In this document: positions 1 through 11,100 of the stretch, piece after piece
Numbering within the stretch: position 1 is the first letter of the stretch
Layout of the letters: every line of letters starts with the position of its first letter
Source of the DNA: Curvularia sp. ZM96
Lineage: Eukaryota > Ascomycota > Dothideomycetes > Pleosporales > Pleosporaceae
Assembly (NCBI GenBank): GCA_022457065.1
Contig: JAJGBQ010000004.1
Span: forward strand, 1 to 64,000
DNA length: 64,000 bases
Direction of reading: 5' to 3'
Notes under the pieces: model-generated
The model's input: only the letters and a program-made list of their open reading frames with translations
Databases searched by the model: none
What the model was told of the DNA's origin: nothing
Position numbers and translations under genes: made by a program

Positions 1-65
1 GTACTTCGTTCAGTTACGTATTGCTAAGGTTAAACAGACGACTACAAACGGAATCGACAGCACCT
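1..65 (+). other. Untrimmed Oxford Nanopore adapter plus native barcode
   Basis: Bases 1-25 match the end of the Nanopore ligation adapter top strand, 26-33 (AAGGTTAA) and 58-65 (CAGCACCT) match the native barcode flanks, and 34-57 match native barcode 02, all from memory. The telomere repeat starts directly afterwards at 66. This is library sequence and not genome sequence. It also shows that a read ended at the physical chromosome end. Confidence 0.93.
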
Positions 66-197
66 CCTAACCTAACCTAACCCTAACCTAACCTAACTAA
101 CCCTAACCCTAACCTAACCCTAACCTAACCCTAACCCTAACTAACCTAACCCTAACCCTAACCCTAACCCTAACCCTAACCCTAACCCTAACCCTAA
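66..197 (+). repeat. Telomere array (CCCTAA)n, left chromosome end
   Basis: About 130 bases of CCCTAA, the C-rich strand of the TTAGGG repeat, as expected at a left end. The outer 80 bases mix CCTAA, CTAA and CCCTAA units, while the inner part is regular CCCTAA. The irregular units may be natural or may be base-calling error, since the array ends directly in adapter. Confidence 0.95.
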
Positions 198-3100
198 ACA
201 CACAGCGGTTCGGGCCGGGTTCATCTTTATCTACTTTTCTTTTCTCTCTCCACGCGTTCCGCCGCCAGCTCTGCCCTTGCTAGTAATGTCTTGCCATCTT
301 CTTTTCCCCTACCCCCCTTCACTCCCTCCCTGCTTACGTAATCTCCCTTCTCCCTATATACAGTAACCCTAACCCTGTCTTAACTTCGTTCATCCTTGAA
401 GTAAACACAAAGCGGCTCGGGCCCGGATTTAGCTATCTTGTTTCTCTTCTTCAACTTATTCCGGCCGCGGCTTGCCCTTACCGGTAACTAGTTCTCCCTC
501 CCCTCTCTTCTTGAACACTATAACCCTAACCCTTGCTCAAACCTAGCTCCCTAACCATGTCTTGACTCCGTCAACCCACAAACTAAACACAAAGCGGTTC
601 GGGCTCCGCTTTTGCTATCTTTACTCATCTTCTTTTACTTGTTCCTCTAGCGATTCTACTCTAACCAGTCACTAGTTCTCCCCTATATTATCTAACTATA
701 CTCTCTTCTGTCTTCACACATCTTCCCTCGTTCCGTCGGCGGTTTTACTCTAACCGGTAAACCGGTTTTCTTTTTACTTCTCTAATCTCTTCTCTCCTAC
801 TTTCCCCCTCTTTCTCTCTCTCTGAATTCTAGTAAATCTGCTTAACTTTCTAATTCTATACTACGAACTGCTAACCTCTGCCTATATCTTTTCTAAATCT
901 TCTCTTCTATCTTGTGACACAGACGGGCTCGGGCCGGGTCTCTATCTTCCTCTTTTTCTTCTTTCTTCTCTTTTCTCTCTTCGCTCTTCTATCTCTCTCT
1001 AAATACGATAACCCTAACTCTGTCTTAACTTCGTCAAACCACAAATTAAACACAAAGCGCTTCGGGCCCGGGTTTTGCTATTATATTTCTCTTCTGTTAC
1101 TTCTCTCCCCCCCCCTCTCTACTTATCTACTCCCTCTTCTCCCTAAATACTATAACCCTAACCCTTGCTCAAACCTAGCTCCCTAACCCTGTCTTCCTCT
1201 CTTCCTCTCTTCCTCTCTCCAAACACTACCTCTCTTCCTCTCTCTAAACACTACCTCTCTAACCCTGCCTTAATCCTCTCTATCATCAAACTAAACATAA
1301 AGCGGCTCGTGCAACCCGTTTTTACTATCTTAATTTATCTTCTTTACTTATTCTGACGGCCATTCCACCCTAACTAGTAACTAGTAACTCGTTTCTCTTT
1401 CTCTTCTTTTATCTCTTCTCTGCTCACCTAACCTCCTCTATCTTTTCTTTCTAAATATAGTAACCCTAACTCTTGCTATAATTCACCTCTCTATCTCTAT
1501 CTTGACTCTATTAACCTATAAAGTAAACACAAAGCGGTTCGCGCCCGGGTTTTACTATCTTATTTCTTTTCTTCTACTTCTTCCGCCACCTCTTCTTAAC
1601 TCTAACCCTTAATATACTTACCCTACTTCTAAAACTACTACTATCTACTACTTAATTTCATCTTCTACGCTCTCCTATAATCTCTATAAATTTATAAAAT
1701 CGCTTATAAATCTATCTATACTTCCTCTTCTAAACTCTCTCTACCCTAATTCTTTACCCTCTCTAACCTACTAATACCCCACCTACTCTAATGCTTCTTC
1801 TTTTTTTTTTTAAATATAAAACATCTTCTTCTCCTAAGTAATCTATCAATTACCCTCTATATTCGATCGTCTTCTCTTTGCTCTCGTCCCTCTTACTACT
1901 TCTAACTATTCTCTTATACTCTGCCCTCTTAACCTTCATCTTGCTTTTCTCTACCTACTAACCCCTTACCCGCGCTAATCTCTACCTTTCACTCTTCTTT
2001 TTACTATAAACGCTTCTATGCCTCTTCCCCTAAACCTTTCTCTCTCTCACCCTTTCTTAACATGCTAGATCCCTAACCCTATTATTGCTCTTTTTCTAAA
2101 GTACTTTGTTAATTACTAACCTAAAGTACAACGCCTCTACATATTATATAAATCTCTAATTTCTACTACTCCTTATAGTTTATCTCTATTAACCACTATT
2201 TACTACTATTTACTACTATTCATACCCCTTTACAAACTTTTTCCTAAATTTACTTCTCTTTACTATCCTCTCTACCTCTCCTACTTACTAACTACTTACC
2301 CGCGTTAATATCCATCTTTTCTCTTTTTTCTTCTCTACCTTCTAATAGCTCAGCCGGGCTAATGCTTCTTTATCTCCCCTCTTCCTTTGCGTTTCTATTA
2401 CCCTCTACCTTCTACTAGCTCCCCATCTCTACATAAATTAATCTATCTAATTACCTAGCTTAACTTGTTCCTCTTAATCCTAACCTATTACTTCTTCCTA
2501 CTTTATCCTATAATAAAACTTAAATCACTATCTCTCGCAATCGTTAAACCTTATACAAACTAGTTCTAGCTGCCACTTTTTACTACTTTTATTAATCTTC
2601 TGTACTCCTTCTGCCAGCTCTTCTATCCTAATAGCTAACGGGTTTCCTTCTCTCTCCTTTCTATCCTACCCTTCTTATATAATATCTTCTCTCCCTAAAT
2701 ATTATGACCCTAACTCTTACTATAATCTAGCTCCCTAACTCTATCTAAACTCTCTACATTATTAAAGTAAATATAAAGCGGTTCGGGCTCCGCTTTTGCT
2801 ATCTTTACTCATCTTCTTTTACTCATTCTTCTAGCGATTCTGCTCTAACGGGTCACCAGTTCTCCTCTATATTACCTGACTATACTCTCCTCTATCTTCA
2901 CACATCTTTCTTCACTCGTTCCGTCGGCGGTTCTACACTAACGGGTAACGGGTTTTCCTTTTGCTTCTCTAATCTCTTCTCTCCTACCTTCCTCCTCTTT
3001 CTCTCTCTCTGAATTCTAGTAAATCTGCTCAACTTTCTAATTCTATACTACGAACTGCTAACCTCTGTATAGACCCCTCTCCCCATTCTATCTAACCCCT

Positions 3101-3900
3101 CTCCTCATTCTCTCTTACCCCTCTTCTTATTCTTTCTTACCCCTCTCTTCTTAGCGAATCTCGATTCTTTACATCTATTTACTACGATTTGCATCTACTT
3201 GCTACGATTTCTATCTTTTTACTACTATTTGTATCTACTCTACTAGCTTAGCTCTATATACCTCTCTACTCCTGTGACACCAACGGCTTAGCGCTTAGCG
3301 CTCAGCGGTTCTATTTTTCCTAAACTTGCTCTTCTTCTCTCTACCCTCTTTCTCCCTCTATCCAAATACTAGATCCCTAACCCTGTCTTTTACCTACATC
3401 TCTCCCAAATCTTGCTCTCTAGTCTCTCCTACCCTCCTCAGCCCCTAACCCTTTAGCCGTTACTACTTAGCTAATATATTCTTCTCTTTCCCCTCTCTCT
3501 CCTACTCTGTGACACCTAAGCCCTCCGTTATTACTAGTTGTCTCTTTTTTAGATTTGTTCTTCTTCTCTCTACTTATCTTCTCTCTCGCTTTCTAAATAC
3601 TAGCTCTCCTACTTATTAAATTATTAAAGTAAACGCAAAGCGGTTCGGGCCCGGGTTTTGCTATCTTTGCTTATCTTCTTTTACTTCTTCTACTACTGCT
3701 TCTACGCTAACGGGTAACGCCTCTTCCCCTACTTATACCTCTTCCCTCGTTTTGACGCCAGTTCGCTTTTCACGGGCATCGGGTTTACTCTTTAATTTAC
3801 CTTTAGTCACGTGACCATATCCTGACTACCAAGACCGCGCGCTTTTAAGTCAGTCTACTTTTCCCTCTCTATAAGCGCTCCGCCTCTACTATAAAAAATC
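198..3900. repeat. Pyrimidine-rich subtelomeric degenerate tandem array
   Basis: No credible gene. The plus strand is dominated by C and T. A motif of the form aaacacaaagcggttcgggc, often followed by ccgggttttgct, recurs at about 200, 404, 583, 910, 1046, 1290, 1522, 2766 and 3630. It is usually preceded by an interstitial telomere-like ctaaccctaaccct and the words cttgctcaaacctagctccc. The units are roughly 180-250 bases where regular. The block from about 2,700 to 3,080 repeats the order of the block from about 530 to 860, which indicates an internal duplication. Short open frames at 914-1356 are low-complexity leucine/serine/tyrosine translations and are not annotated. Confidence 0.8.
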
Positions 3901-3926
3901 TCTTTTCTACTACCCTCTATATCTTA

Positions 3927-6900
3927 CTACTTCTTAACAATCTTTAGCACGAGTTGAATCGCTACTACCATTGCGTTCGTAAACACCTGCCCCCACACCT
4001 CTTCTCTACTCCTCCTACCAAGCCATGCTGCGTATGCATCGTCTCCCATCTCTCCAAATCCTGCCTCTCGAATCGTCTGAATCCCAACCCGTGTCAACCG
4101 CGCTGCATATGCCAGCGGTATCACTACGTTCGGCCACTGACACCGATTCTCCATCCCCTCTCCTGTTGCGCAGTACTTCTGACTAACCCAGCACCGCCGG
4201 CAGTTATTCTTCACCGTCCGATCCAAAATCTTCTTCCGAAACTTGTCTGCATCCGCTCCAGATGCCCTCTCCCACGCCGAGCACCCTAGCACCCAGTGCT
4301 TCTTCCACTGCTCTTCCTCCGTCACAAACTGCTGCCCAACTACCCAGCAGATCGCACACCCACTCCGCAGCTCCGTAAACATCCTCTCTACTACCTCCCA
4401 CTCCCGTGCCCAACGCTCATGCTCTGCTAACCACACCTCCTCTCCCTCTCCACACCGGTCACAGCACACCGCCCCCATCTCTCTACACTTTACCCCAACC
4501 CCATCCAAGTACGAGCTCATCAACTCTCGCCGACACCCCTCCCCAATTAAAAACACCCCCATCGCCTGCACGTCAAGATCGTCGCTCTCCTGCTCCATCC
4601 TCTTCTCTACCTCCCCGTGCTCCACCATCACCACCACCTCAAACCCCTCTCCACCTCGCCCCCCGCCCACTCGCCTGTGCAAAGTCCGTCATACTCCACG
4701 GCATCCCTACATGCAAGATGTACACAATCCCCGCGTAGTCCACTCCTGTGCCCAGTGCCGACGTAGCCACAATCAGCCCTCCCTGCTCTACCCACTCCTG
4801 CAGCCGCTCCTCGCTCCTCCACATCAGCGTGATAATGTGCACAGTCAATCTCCTTAGCCATTCGCTCACACTGCCCCTTGCTTAGACAGTACACCACCCC
4901 TTCTGCCTAGACTGCCGCAGCTTCTCCGCCCACCGCTTGCACACCACCAACGCTGTGTCTTCCAATTTCCTACGCTGACACCACGATACAAAGTATCGAG
5001 CGTTCGCCCGCGTCGTGCTTGCCCGGATGTATGTTGCGTTACGCACCAGCATGCTTGCCTCTAGCTCCCCTCCTGCACCGGCGGCAGCGTTGCGGTTAGC
5101 AACACAATCGGGCAGCCTAGCAGCCGCAAGTTCTTCACCTTGAGCAGATTCTCCCGCCAGTGCCGTGCTGTAAACAGCAAGTGACACTCGTCCACCACCA
5201 CCCGCTGCAGCAGTCCCTTACTCCTTAACAGCTGAGCGTAGCCTAAGAAGTTGCCATTGCTTGTAATGTCGCCGGCTACGTCTGCGCTGACCACAACCAC
5301 AGACGCCGGGTTGTTCTCGCCATGCTTCCACTCCATACAGTCAACCCCACACCTACCAATTCGGCTAACCAAGTCCTCGATCAATGCCCGGTACGGCACC
5401 ACCACGACTGTCACCCCGTTCTCCTCAATGCATGCCGGCAGCGTGAACAGCAAGCTCTTGCCCCCTCCTGTTGGAAGCACTACCACCAGCGGCGTCTGCT
5501 TATCCAACACGGCGTACAAAGCCTGCTCCTGTTCCATTGAACGGAACCCAACATCCTGCTTCCCCAGCACCTGCTGCAGTGCCCTCTGTACAGCGGCAGC
5601 TCGCGCGTCTTCCACCTGAACGGCCTTCTCTTTCGGGAGTATCGGCAACCCTGAGATACTCTCTCGCATCCGCCTTTTCCGCCTTCTCCTGCCCTCCTCG
5701 GCTGCTTCAGCCTGTCCATCTACGCCTAAAAAGCGGTGCCAAGCAGTACTCAGCGCCCGGAACGCGTCAATCGACCGCGTGCTGAGATGCTTGACAATGT
5801 CAATCGAGACGCTGTAGTTGCCCACGCCCATGACCGTCGATCGTGCGTTCTGCAGCTCAATCAAGTCTTCCTCGTCTTCATCCACCTCGGCTTCATCAAT
5901 CTCGCCAATCTCGTCCTGATACCCCTTGCCAAACGACTCCCCTACCATGACTCGCCCAATCCCCACAGCCGTATGACGGTAGTCTAGCGTGTGCAGCTCT
6001 ACACCCAGCCGTTTGCCTGTCTCGCGTCTTAGCACCCTCGTCAGTCGATCCGTATTCCATGCCCCCTGCTCATTACTCCACACGTAGTCGTCTAAGCCAC
6101 CTCCCAGCACGCTCACCAGCAGAAATTCTCGGAACGGCTGCAAGTAGCTCAAGTACAGCGCCATAATCTGCCCTAGCCGCGGCGGCAAAAAGCGCGGCAC
6201 TACCTTCGGCTTGTCCCATTGAGATTGTGACTTGTGATAGCGCACAACAGTCATCACAGCACCATCCATGACAAAGACGTTGCGGTCCTGCAGCAGCCCG
6301 TTGCGGTGCCGCATCGTCACAATCTCAGAACCTCGCGCCGGCTGTCCAGACACAATGTGTACACAGCCTAGCATCAGCTCCAAAAGCGGTCCATCTGCCG
6401 CAGATACGCCCGCACCTTTTTGCTTTTCCACCGCCCGTCAGAAGTCTGCAGTCGCATACCGCCCACTGTGCTCCGTGCTCTTGTTAGCATCCACGCCAGC
6501 CCATCTAACAGACGGTTGCCGGGAGTCGTGACAAACGACTTGCCCCGGGTTGTGAATGTAATGTCGTCTTGAATCTTTGCAAGATCAATGAAAAACCGTT
6601 CAGCAGTATTATCCACCCAGCACAGCTGCCAAAACTTGTCTTCTAGCTCAGCTTCCATGCTCTGAGCCATGATGCGGAAACGCTCAATCACAATCGGCCG
6701 GCCGCTAAGATAAAAGATCTTCTTGTCGGGCGACCAGTACGCGTTGCCAGCATTGCCTTCATTCAGCGCTGCATGCTTGCCATACGCAAGTAGACTGATC
6801 ATAGCACTCATCGGGCTGAATGAGCCGTCTGCCAGATACTTCTTGCGCACATCTAAGAACTGCTCCCGGTCCTCTTCAGTCTGATCCTCGCGCTCAGCTG

Positions 6901-8375
6901 TGGGCAATATCTTTTCGACTGCTAGTACACGAACGCAGTAGATAACCCCAGCGAGCATGTACGAGAAATTCTTTGCCGTGCGCAAGCGGTTTGTCCGTGT
7001 GTCTATGCCTAGCACAGCCAGATACTGCACCAACCCACTCGAAAACTCATCTGTGCCATAGCCTGTGAGAAGAAACGAAGCCAGCGAGTCGAGCAGCGCC
7101 TCCATCTGCGCAGCTGTGTTGCTGTCGCCTAGCGAAAGCCACAGCTGTATAGCCAGCGCCTTCTGATCATCCTTCCACTTGAACAGCTCACGGGCATCCT
7201 TCATCTTGTCAGCGGGCACAGCTCTGCGCGGCTGTCTCTGCACTACTACCACGTCATTGTTGCTGTCAACCGTGCCCTCCATGTCGCTGTCGTTGTACTC
7301 GCTCTCCATGCTAGTACCCCCATCGCTTGCACTGTCTACCTCAACAGCTCCATCACTCTGTGCCAGATATTGATCGATCCGACTCTCTTCATCGGCAACA
7401 ATGCGAAGATAAAAGCAGACAAATCGGACTATATAGCTAGCGTACACTGCCTGACTCTCGGGGTTCTGCAGTCGGGCCAGCGGCCGCTGATCAACAACAG
7501 TCTGCTGCGCACTGCGAAGCCAGCGCCGCGTCTCCTGCGGCAGTGTTGCCAAGCCACGAACAGATCTCTCAATCAATTCTTCTGTCAACTTTGCAGCCTG
7601 CTGCAGCTTTGCTTCGTTGCGGTCGGGCAAGCGGGCTTGATAGCCTAGATGAGCGAGATTTCGGCCCTCCAGAAACGTCAACCACCCAGTCCTCTTAAAC
7701 CAGCCTGTTTTATCAATCTTTGCAGTCTCTGCCATAACTTGCATGTCCTCTTCTAGCTCTTTTCGCACCTTCTGCCATGCGTTGAGTTGTTGTTGAACAA
7801 CCTGATTTTGATCTAATTTTTCTCCATTTTCCCCAACACCCAAATCAACCAAAAAATATTTCTGCAGCCCACCACTTCTGAAAAACGTCTGAACTTTGAC
7901 AGAATCAAAGAGCGCACTTTTCTCTCCCTTCCATGCTTGCTGGTGATTTTTTCAGATGCATGCGCAAGATATTAATGTTGATAGTGAGAAATTCGCAGCT
8001 CTTGCAGCTAAATCCATCCAGCGGCGTCCCTAGCTCTTCAACTGGCTCAGCCGGCTGCTCGGGAAGATCAATGTTCTTTGGATCTTTTCTCTCATAGTGC
8101 GCAAAGTGCTGTATAATCTCTTCTCGCACGTTCACGGGTGTTTTGTGCTGCTCTAACAGATGTCTGTCTAGATTTACCACGCCGCTGCAGTGCTGCTTGC
8201 AAACTAGCACACCAAAGTCAGCCAGAAAGCAGAAAATATCGTCGCAGTTGTCTACCGAGACGACCGTCGTGCTGCGCGTGCGCGGGCTGCCGTTGCTACT
8301 CTCTGCGGCCTGTGATGCGGGCACGCGACTATGCCAGATGGGTAGCTCCATAAGACGCTTATATTTATAGTCCAA
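3927..8375 (-). pseudogene. Telomere-linked OrsD/RecQ-type helicase, frameshifted
   Basis: A predicted ATP-dependent DNA helicase of the kind repeated at fungal chromosome ends. Reading leftward from the ATG at 8,375: an N-terminal zinc-finger-like OrsD/DUF3505 region (LVCKQHC, HLLEQH, SCKSCEF), a long middle region with a GQPARG motif, then helicase motifs I (PTGGGKS), II (DECH), III (TATLP) and V/VI (ATSALGTGVDY, ASGRGAR), and a cysteine-rich tail (CCDRCGEG, CAICW, CRRCW). The gene is about 1,480 codons, and the frame changes near 7947-7952, 6382-6385, 5067-5070, 4897-4900, 4808-4830 and 4654-4655. Four of these are restored by adding one base to a homopolymer of 4-6, so they may be sequencing errors and not true breaks. 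It has no RIP-type stops, unlike the older copies further in. Motif and architecture calls are firm; whether it is functional is open. Confidence 0.85.
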
Positions 8376-9016
8376 GTCTTAGTAGATAAAAAATTCACGT
8401 AGTTATATGCAAACAAACTCAACACTTAGAATGAGTATTATTAAGAGAGTAGTGCGAGTACATTAGTGCTAATTTGCGTGTTTGTTGTTATGCTGATACA
8501 ACCAGTTGTCAGACGTTACCCCGGTTCTCCCAGCAACGCTGTTGCTGGGGCCAAGCTCTTATCTAAATCTCACAGCGACTCTGTATAGTAGCTGCGCGAT
8601 ACTAGCTACTATTAAGAAGACTAGAAAAGTCTTTCTTGGTAACTCTATATGCTGCCACGACGTAGCCCTAAACTTGGGGTTAGCTTGGGGTTAAGCCCTA
8701 ACCCTAGCCCTAACCCTATGTGCAGCAACTACCCTGTATACTTGTTTATACGAAGCTGCGAGTTTCGCACTACTATCAGAGAAACTAAAAAAGACTCTCT
8801 TAGTCACTGCATATACTATGACATCCTCTGGGGCCCATATCCAAATGCACTTGGGGTTAAGTGAGCCCTAACGCTAAGCCTATTCAAGCGCGATTCGGGG
8901 GTGTCAAATTTCGCGATTCGGGGGTGATCAGATCGCTTAATGCGGTATACAACCCTAACGCTAAGCCTATTTCGTTACGATTCAGGCCTAAATCGCCACC
9001 TCATATTGGTTAGGTA
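8376..9016. repeat. Helicase 5' flank with interstitial telomere motifs
   Basis: Non-coding. It contains ccctaaccctagccctaacc at about 8695-8716, an internal imperfect direct repeat (about 8590-8650 and 8750-8825, both gctgcg...actatta...agaaa), two copies of gcgattcgggggtg near 8889 and 8914, and ends in a tcatattggttagg word. A diverged copy lies at 17,640-18,247 and a fragment at about 55,325-55,432. It should contain the promoter of the minus-strand helicase gene. Confidence 0.75.
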
Positions 9017-11100
9017 ACGCCTTTGCCTCTTCTTTTCTCTCTTCTCTTTTATCCTCTCCCTACTTATCTAATCCTCTTCTCTTTCTAAATACTATAACCC
9101 TAACCCTTACTTAAATCTAACTCCCTAACCCTATTTCTTATCTATATCTCTTCTACCTCTAATTCTCCTAATACTGTCTTAATATCTCTTCTTTTACCCC
9201 TGCTAATCTTACTTTACTTCAAACTAGTAATGCGCTCTCTCTATAGTCTACCTCTAGTTATCTAATTAATCTAACTCCCGCGACCGCGCCCTCTAAAGTT
9301 AGTTTACTCTTCTCCTTTTATAAATACTTTTACGCCCTACTCTATATCTAACTCCCCTTCTCTCTAAATACTAGATTCCTAACCTTGTTTTTTACCTATA
9401 TCTCGCTAACACTTCTTAGCCCTCTATTCTTCTCTTAAATCTAGCTTTCTAACTCTCTTTCTATCTTCTTCTATTACGCTCTTTGTTCTGCCTAAGTCCT
9501 CTTCTTCTCTACGTTTTACTATCTTATCTATTTTCTTTAACTCGTTCTAGCGGCGGCTTACCCTTACGGGTAACGGGTTCCCCTTTTATTTATCTATTTT
9601 CTTAAACTCGTTCCGCCGGCGGCTTGCTCTTATGGGTATCTAGTTTGTCTCTTCTTTTTCTCTTTATCTATTTACCTCTTCTCTACTTATATAATTTCTT
9701 CCCTCTCTATAAATACTATAACTCTAACCCTTTCTCTCTATCTTCCTCTGTTATACTCTACATTCTATCTAAACTCTTCCTCTATATACGCCCCTATTAC
9801 TCTCTACGTTCTACCTAACTTCTCTTCTTTTCTATATTATTAAGCCTTCTAGCCCTTAGCGAATCTCTCTCTCTCTTTCTCTTTCTCTCCTACTTTGTAA
9901 TACCTAAGCGGCTAGCGTTTAGCCTTTACGTCTATCTACTTGTCTTCTATTTTGTAACACTAACGGCTTCTCTCTGTATATATCTTCTCTCTTCTTCTAC
10001 TTTCTATAGCCTATTAACTCTAAATCTTAATTATAAGTTAAATCCCTACTATAATTGCGTTTGTGAAAACCAGCCCTATATCTCAGCCCTATGCCGCTTT
10101 CCTAGCTACGCTGTATATCTATCGTCTCTCTCGCCCTTAAACCCTGCTTTAAATCTAGCTCTCTAAGTTTCTCTTTCTATCTTCTTCTATTACGCTCTAC
10201 TTTCTGTCTAGTTTTTCTTTAACTTTATAATACTAAAGCGCTTAGCGCTTAGCGCTTATATCTTTCTTCTATATGCTTTTCTTTTCTCTACTATCTCTTT
10301 TTCTTTCTCTTAATACTCGATCTATAACTCTATTCTATATTCTACGCCTCCTACTATGCTTTATCTTCTCTCTACTTCTTCTTTCTATTTCTTCTCTCTA
10401 CTGCTTACTTAACTTCTGACTTCCCGGCCCGCGCCTCTCTAAGTTAGCTCCTCTCTCTCTAATCTTCACACCTAATTAGCTATTCTAATACTCTCTAATC
10501 TAGCTTTCTAATTTTCTCTTTCTACCTTTTTCTATTATACTTTGCCTTCTATAATCTCTCTTATATAAACGCTTCCGCTCCGCCCCGCGTTCTACTAATT
10601 GTCTCTCTTCTAATCTTTCTTCTACTACTACTTCTGCCCTAACTAGCAACGCGTTTTCTCTTCTTTATCTGTCTTTCTTAACTCGTTCCGCTAGCGCTTC
10701 TACCCTTGCTAGTAACGGGTTTTTTTCTTCTATTTACAATTTTATTACCCCCTACCTTCTAACTTGATAGTCCGCGCCCTACTAAGTTAGCTCTCCGCTC
10801 TCTAACCCTCTCTTATATCTAACTATATATATAGCGATTTGTCTTCGGCCTTAACTACGAGTCTCTACAACTAGCTAACAATACTACTATTATTAGTCTA
10901 TAATACGTCGCTATTCTATATAAATTATATATAACGATTTATATTTATCTTCTATAATTTACTACTATTTTATATAATAATCTATAAAATCGGTAAACTT
11001 TAGTTATAAACTACTTTTAGTAGCTTTATAGTCTTTTCTTTCTTTCTTTCTTTAAATAATTTCCTTGCTACTCTTCTATGCAAATACACTCGTCTACCCG
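9017..11100. repeat. Second pyrimidine-rich subtelomeric block
   Basis: The same C+T-rich composition and vocabulary as 198-3,900 (ctataaccctaaccctt, cgttccgccggcggcttgc, taacgggtaacggg). It lies in the same position relative to a helicase relic as the first block does to the intact helicase. Nothing looks coding. Confidence 0.7.

Noticed and set aside
914..1356. Two short open frames of 63-90 codons
   Set aside because: Low-complexity translations of the pyrimidine-rich repeat, with no motif and no splice support.
198..3900. CRISPR-like regularly spaced repeats
   Set aside because: Eukaryotic subtelomere, degenerate repeats with irregular spacing and no associated genes.
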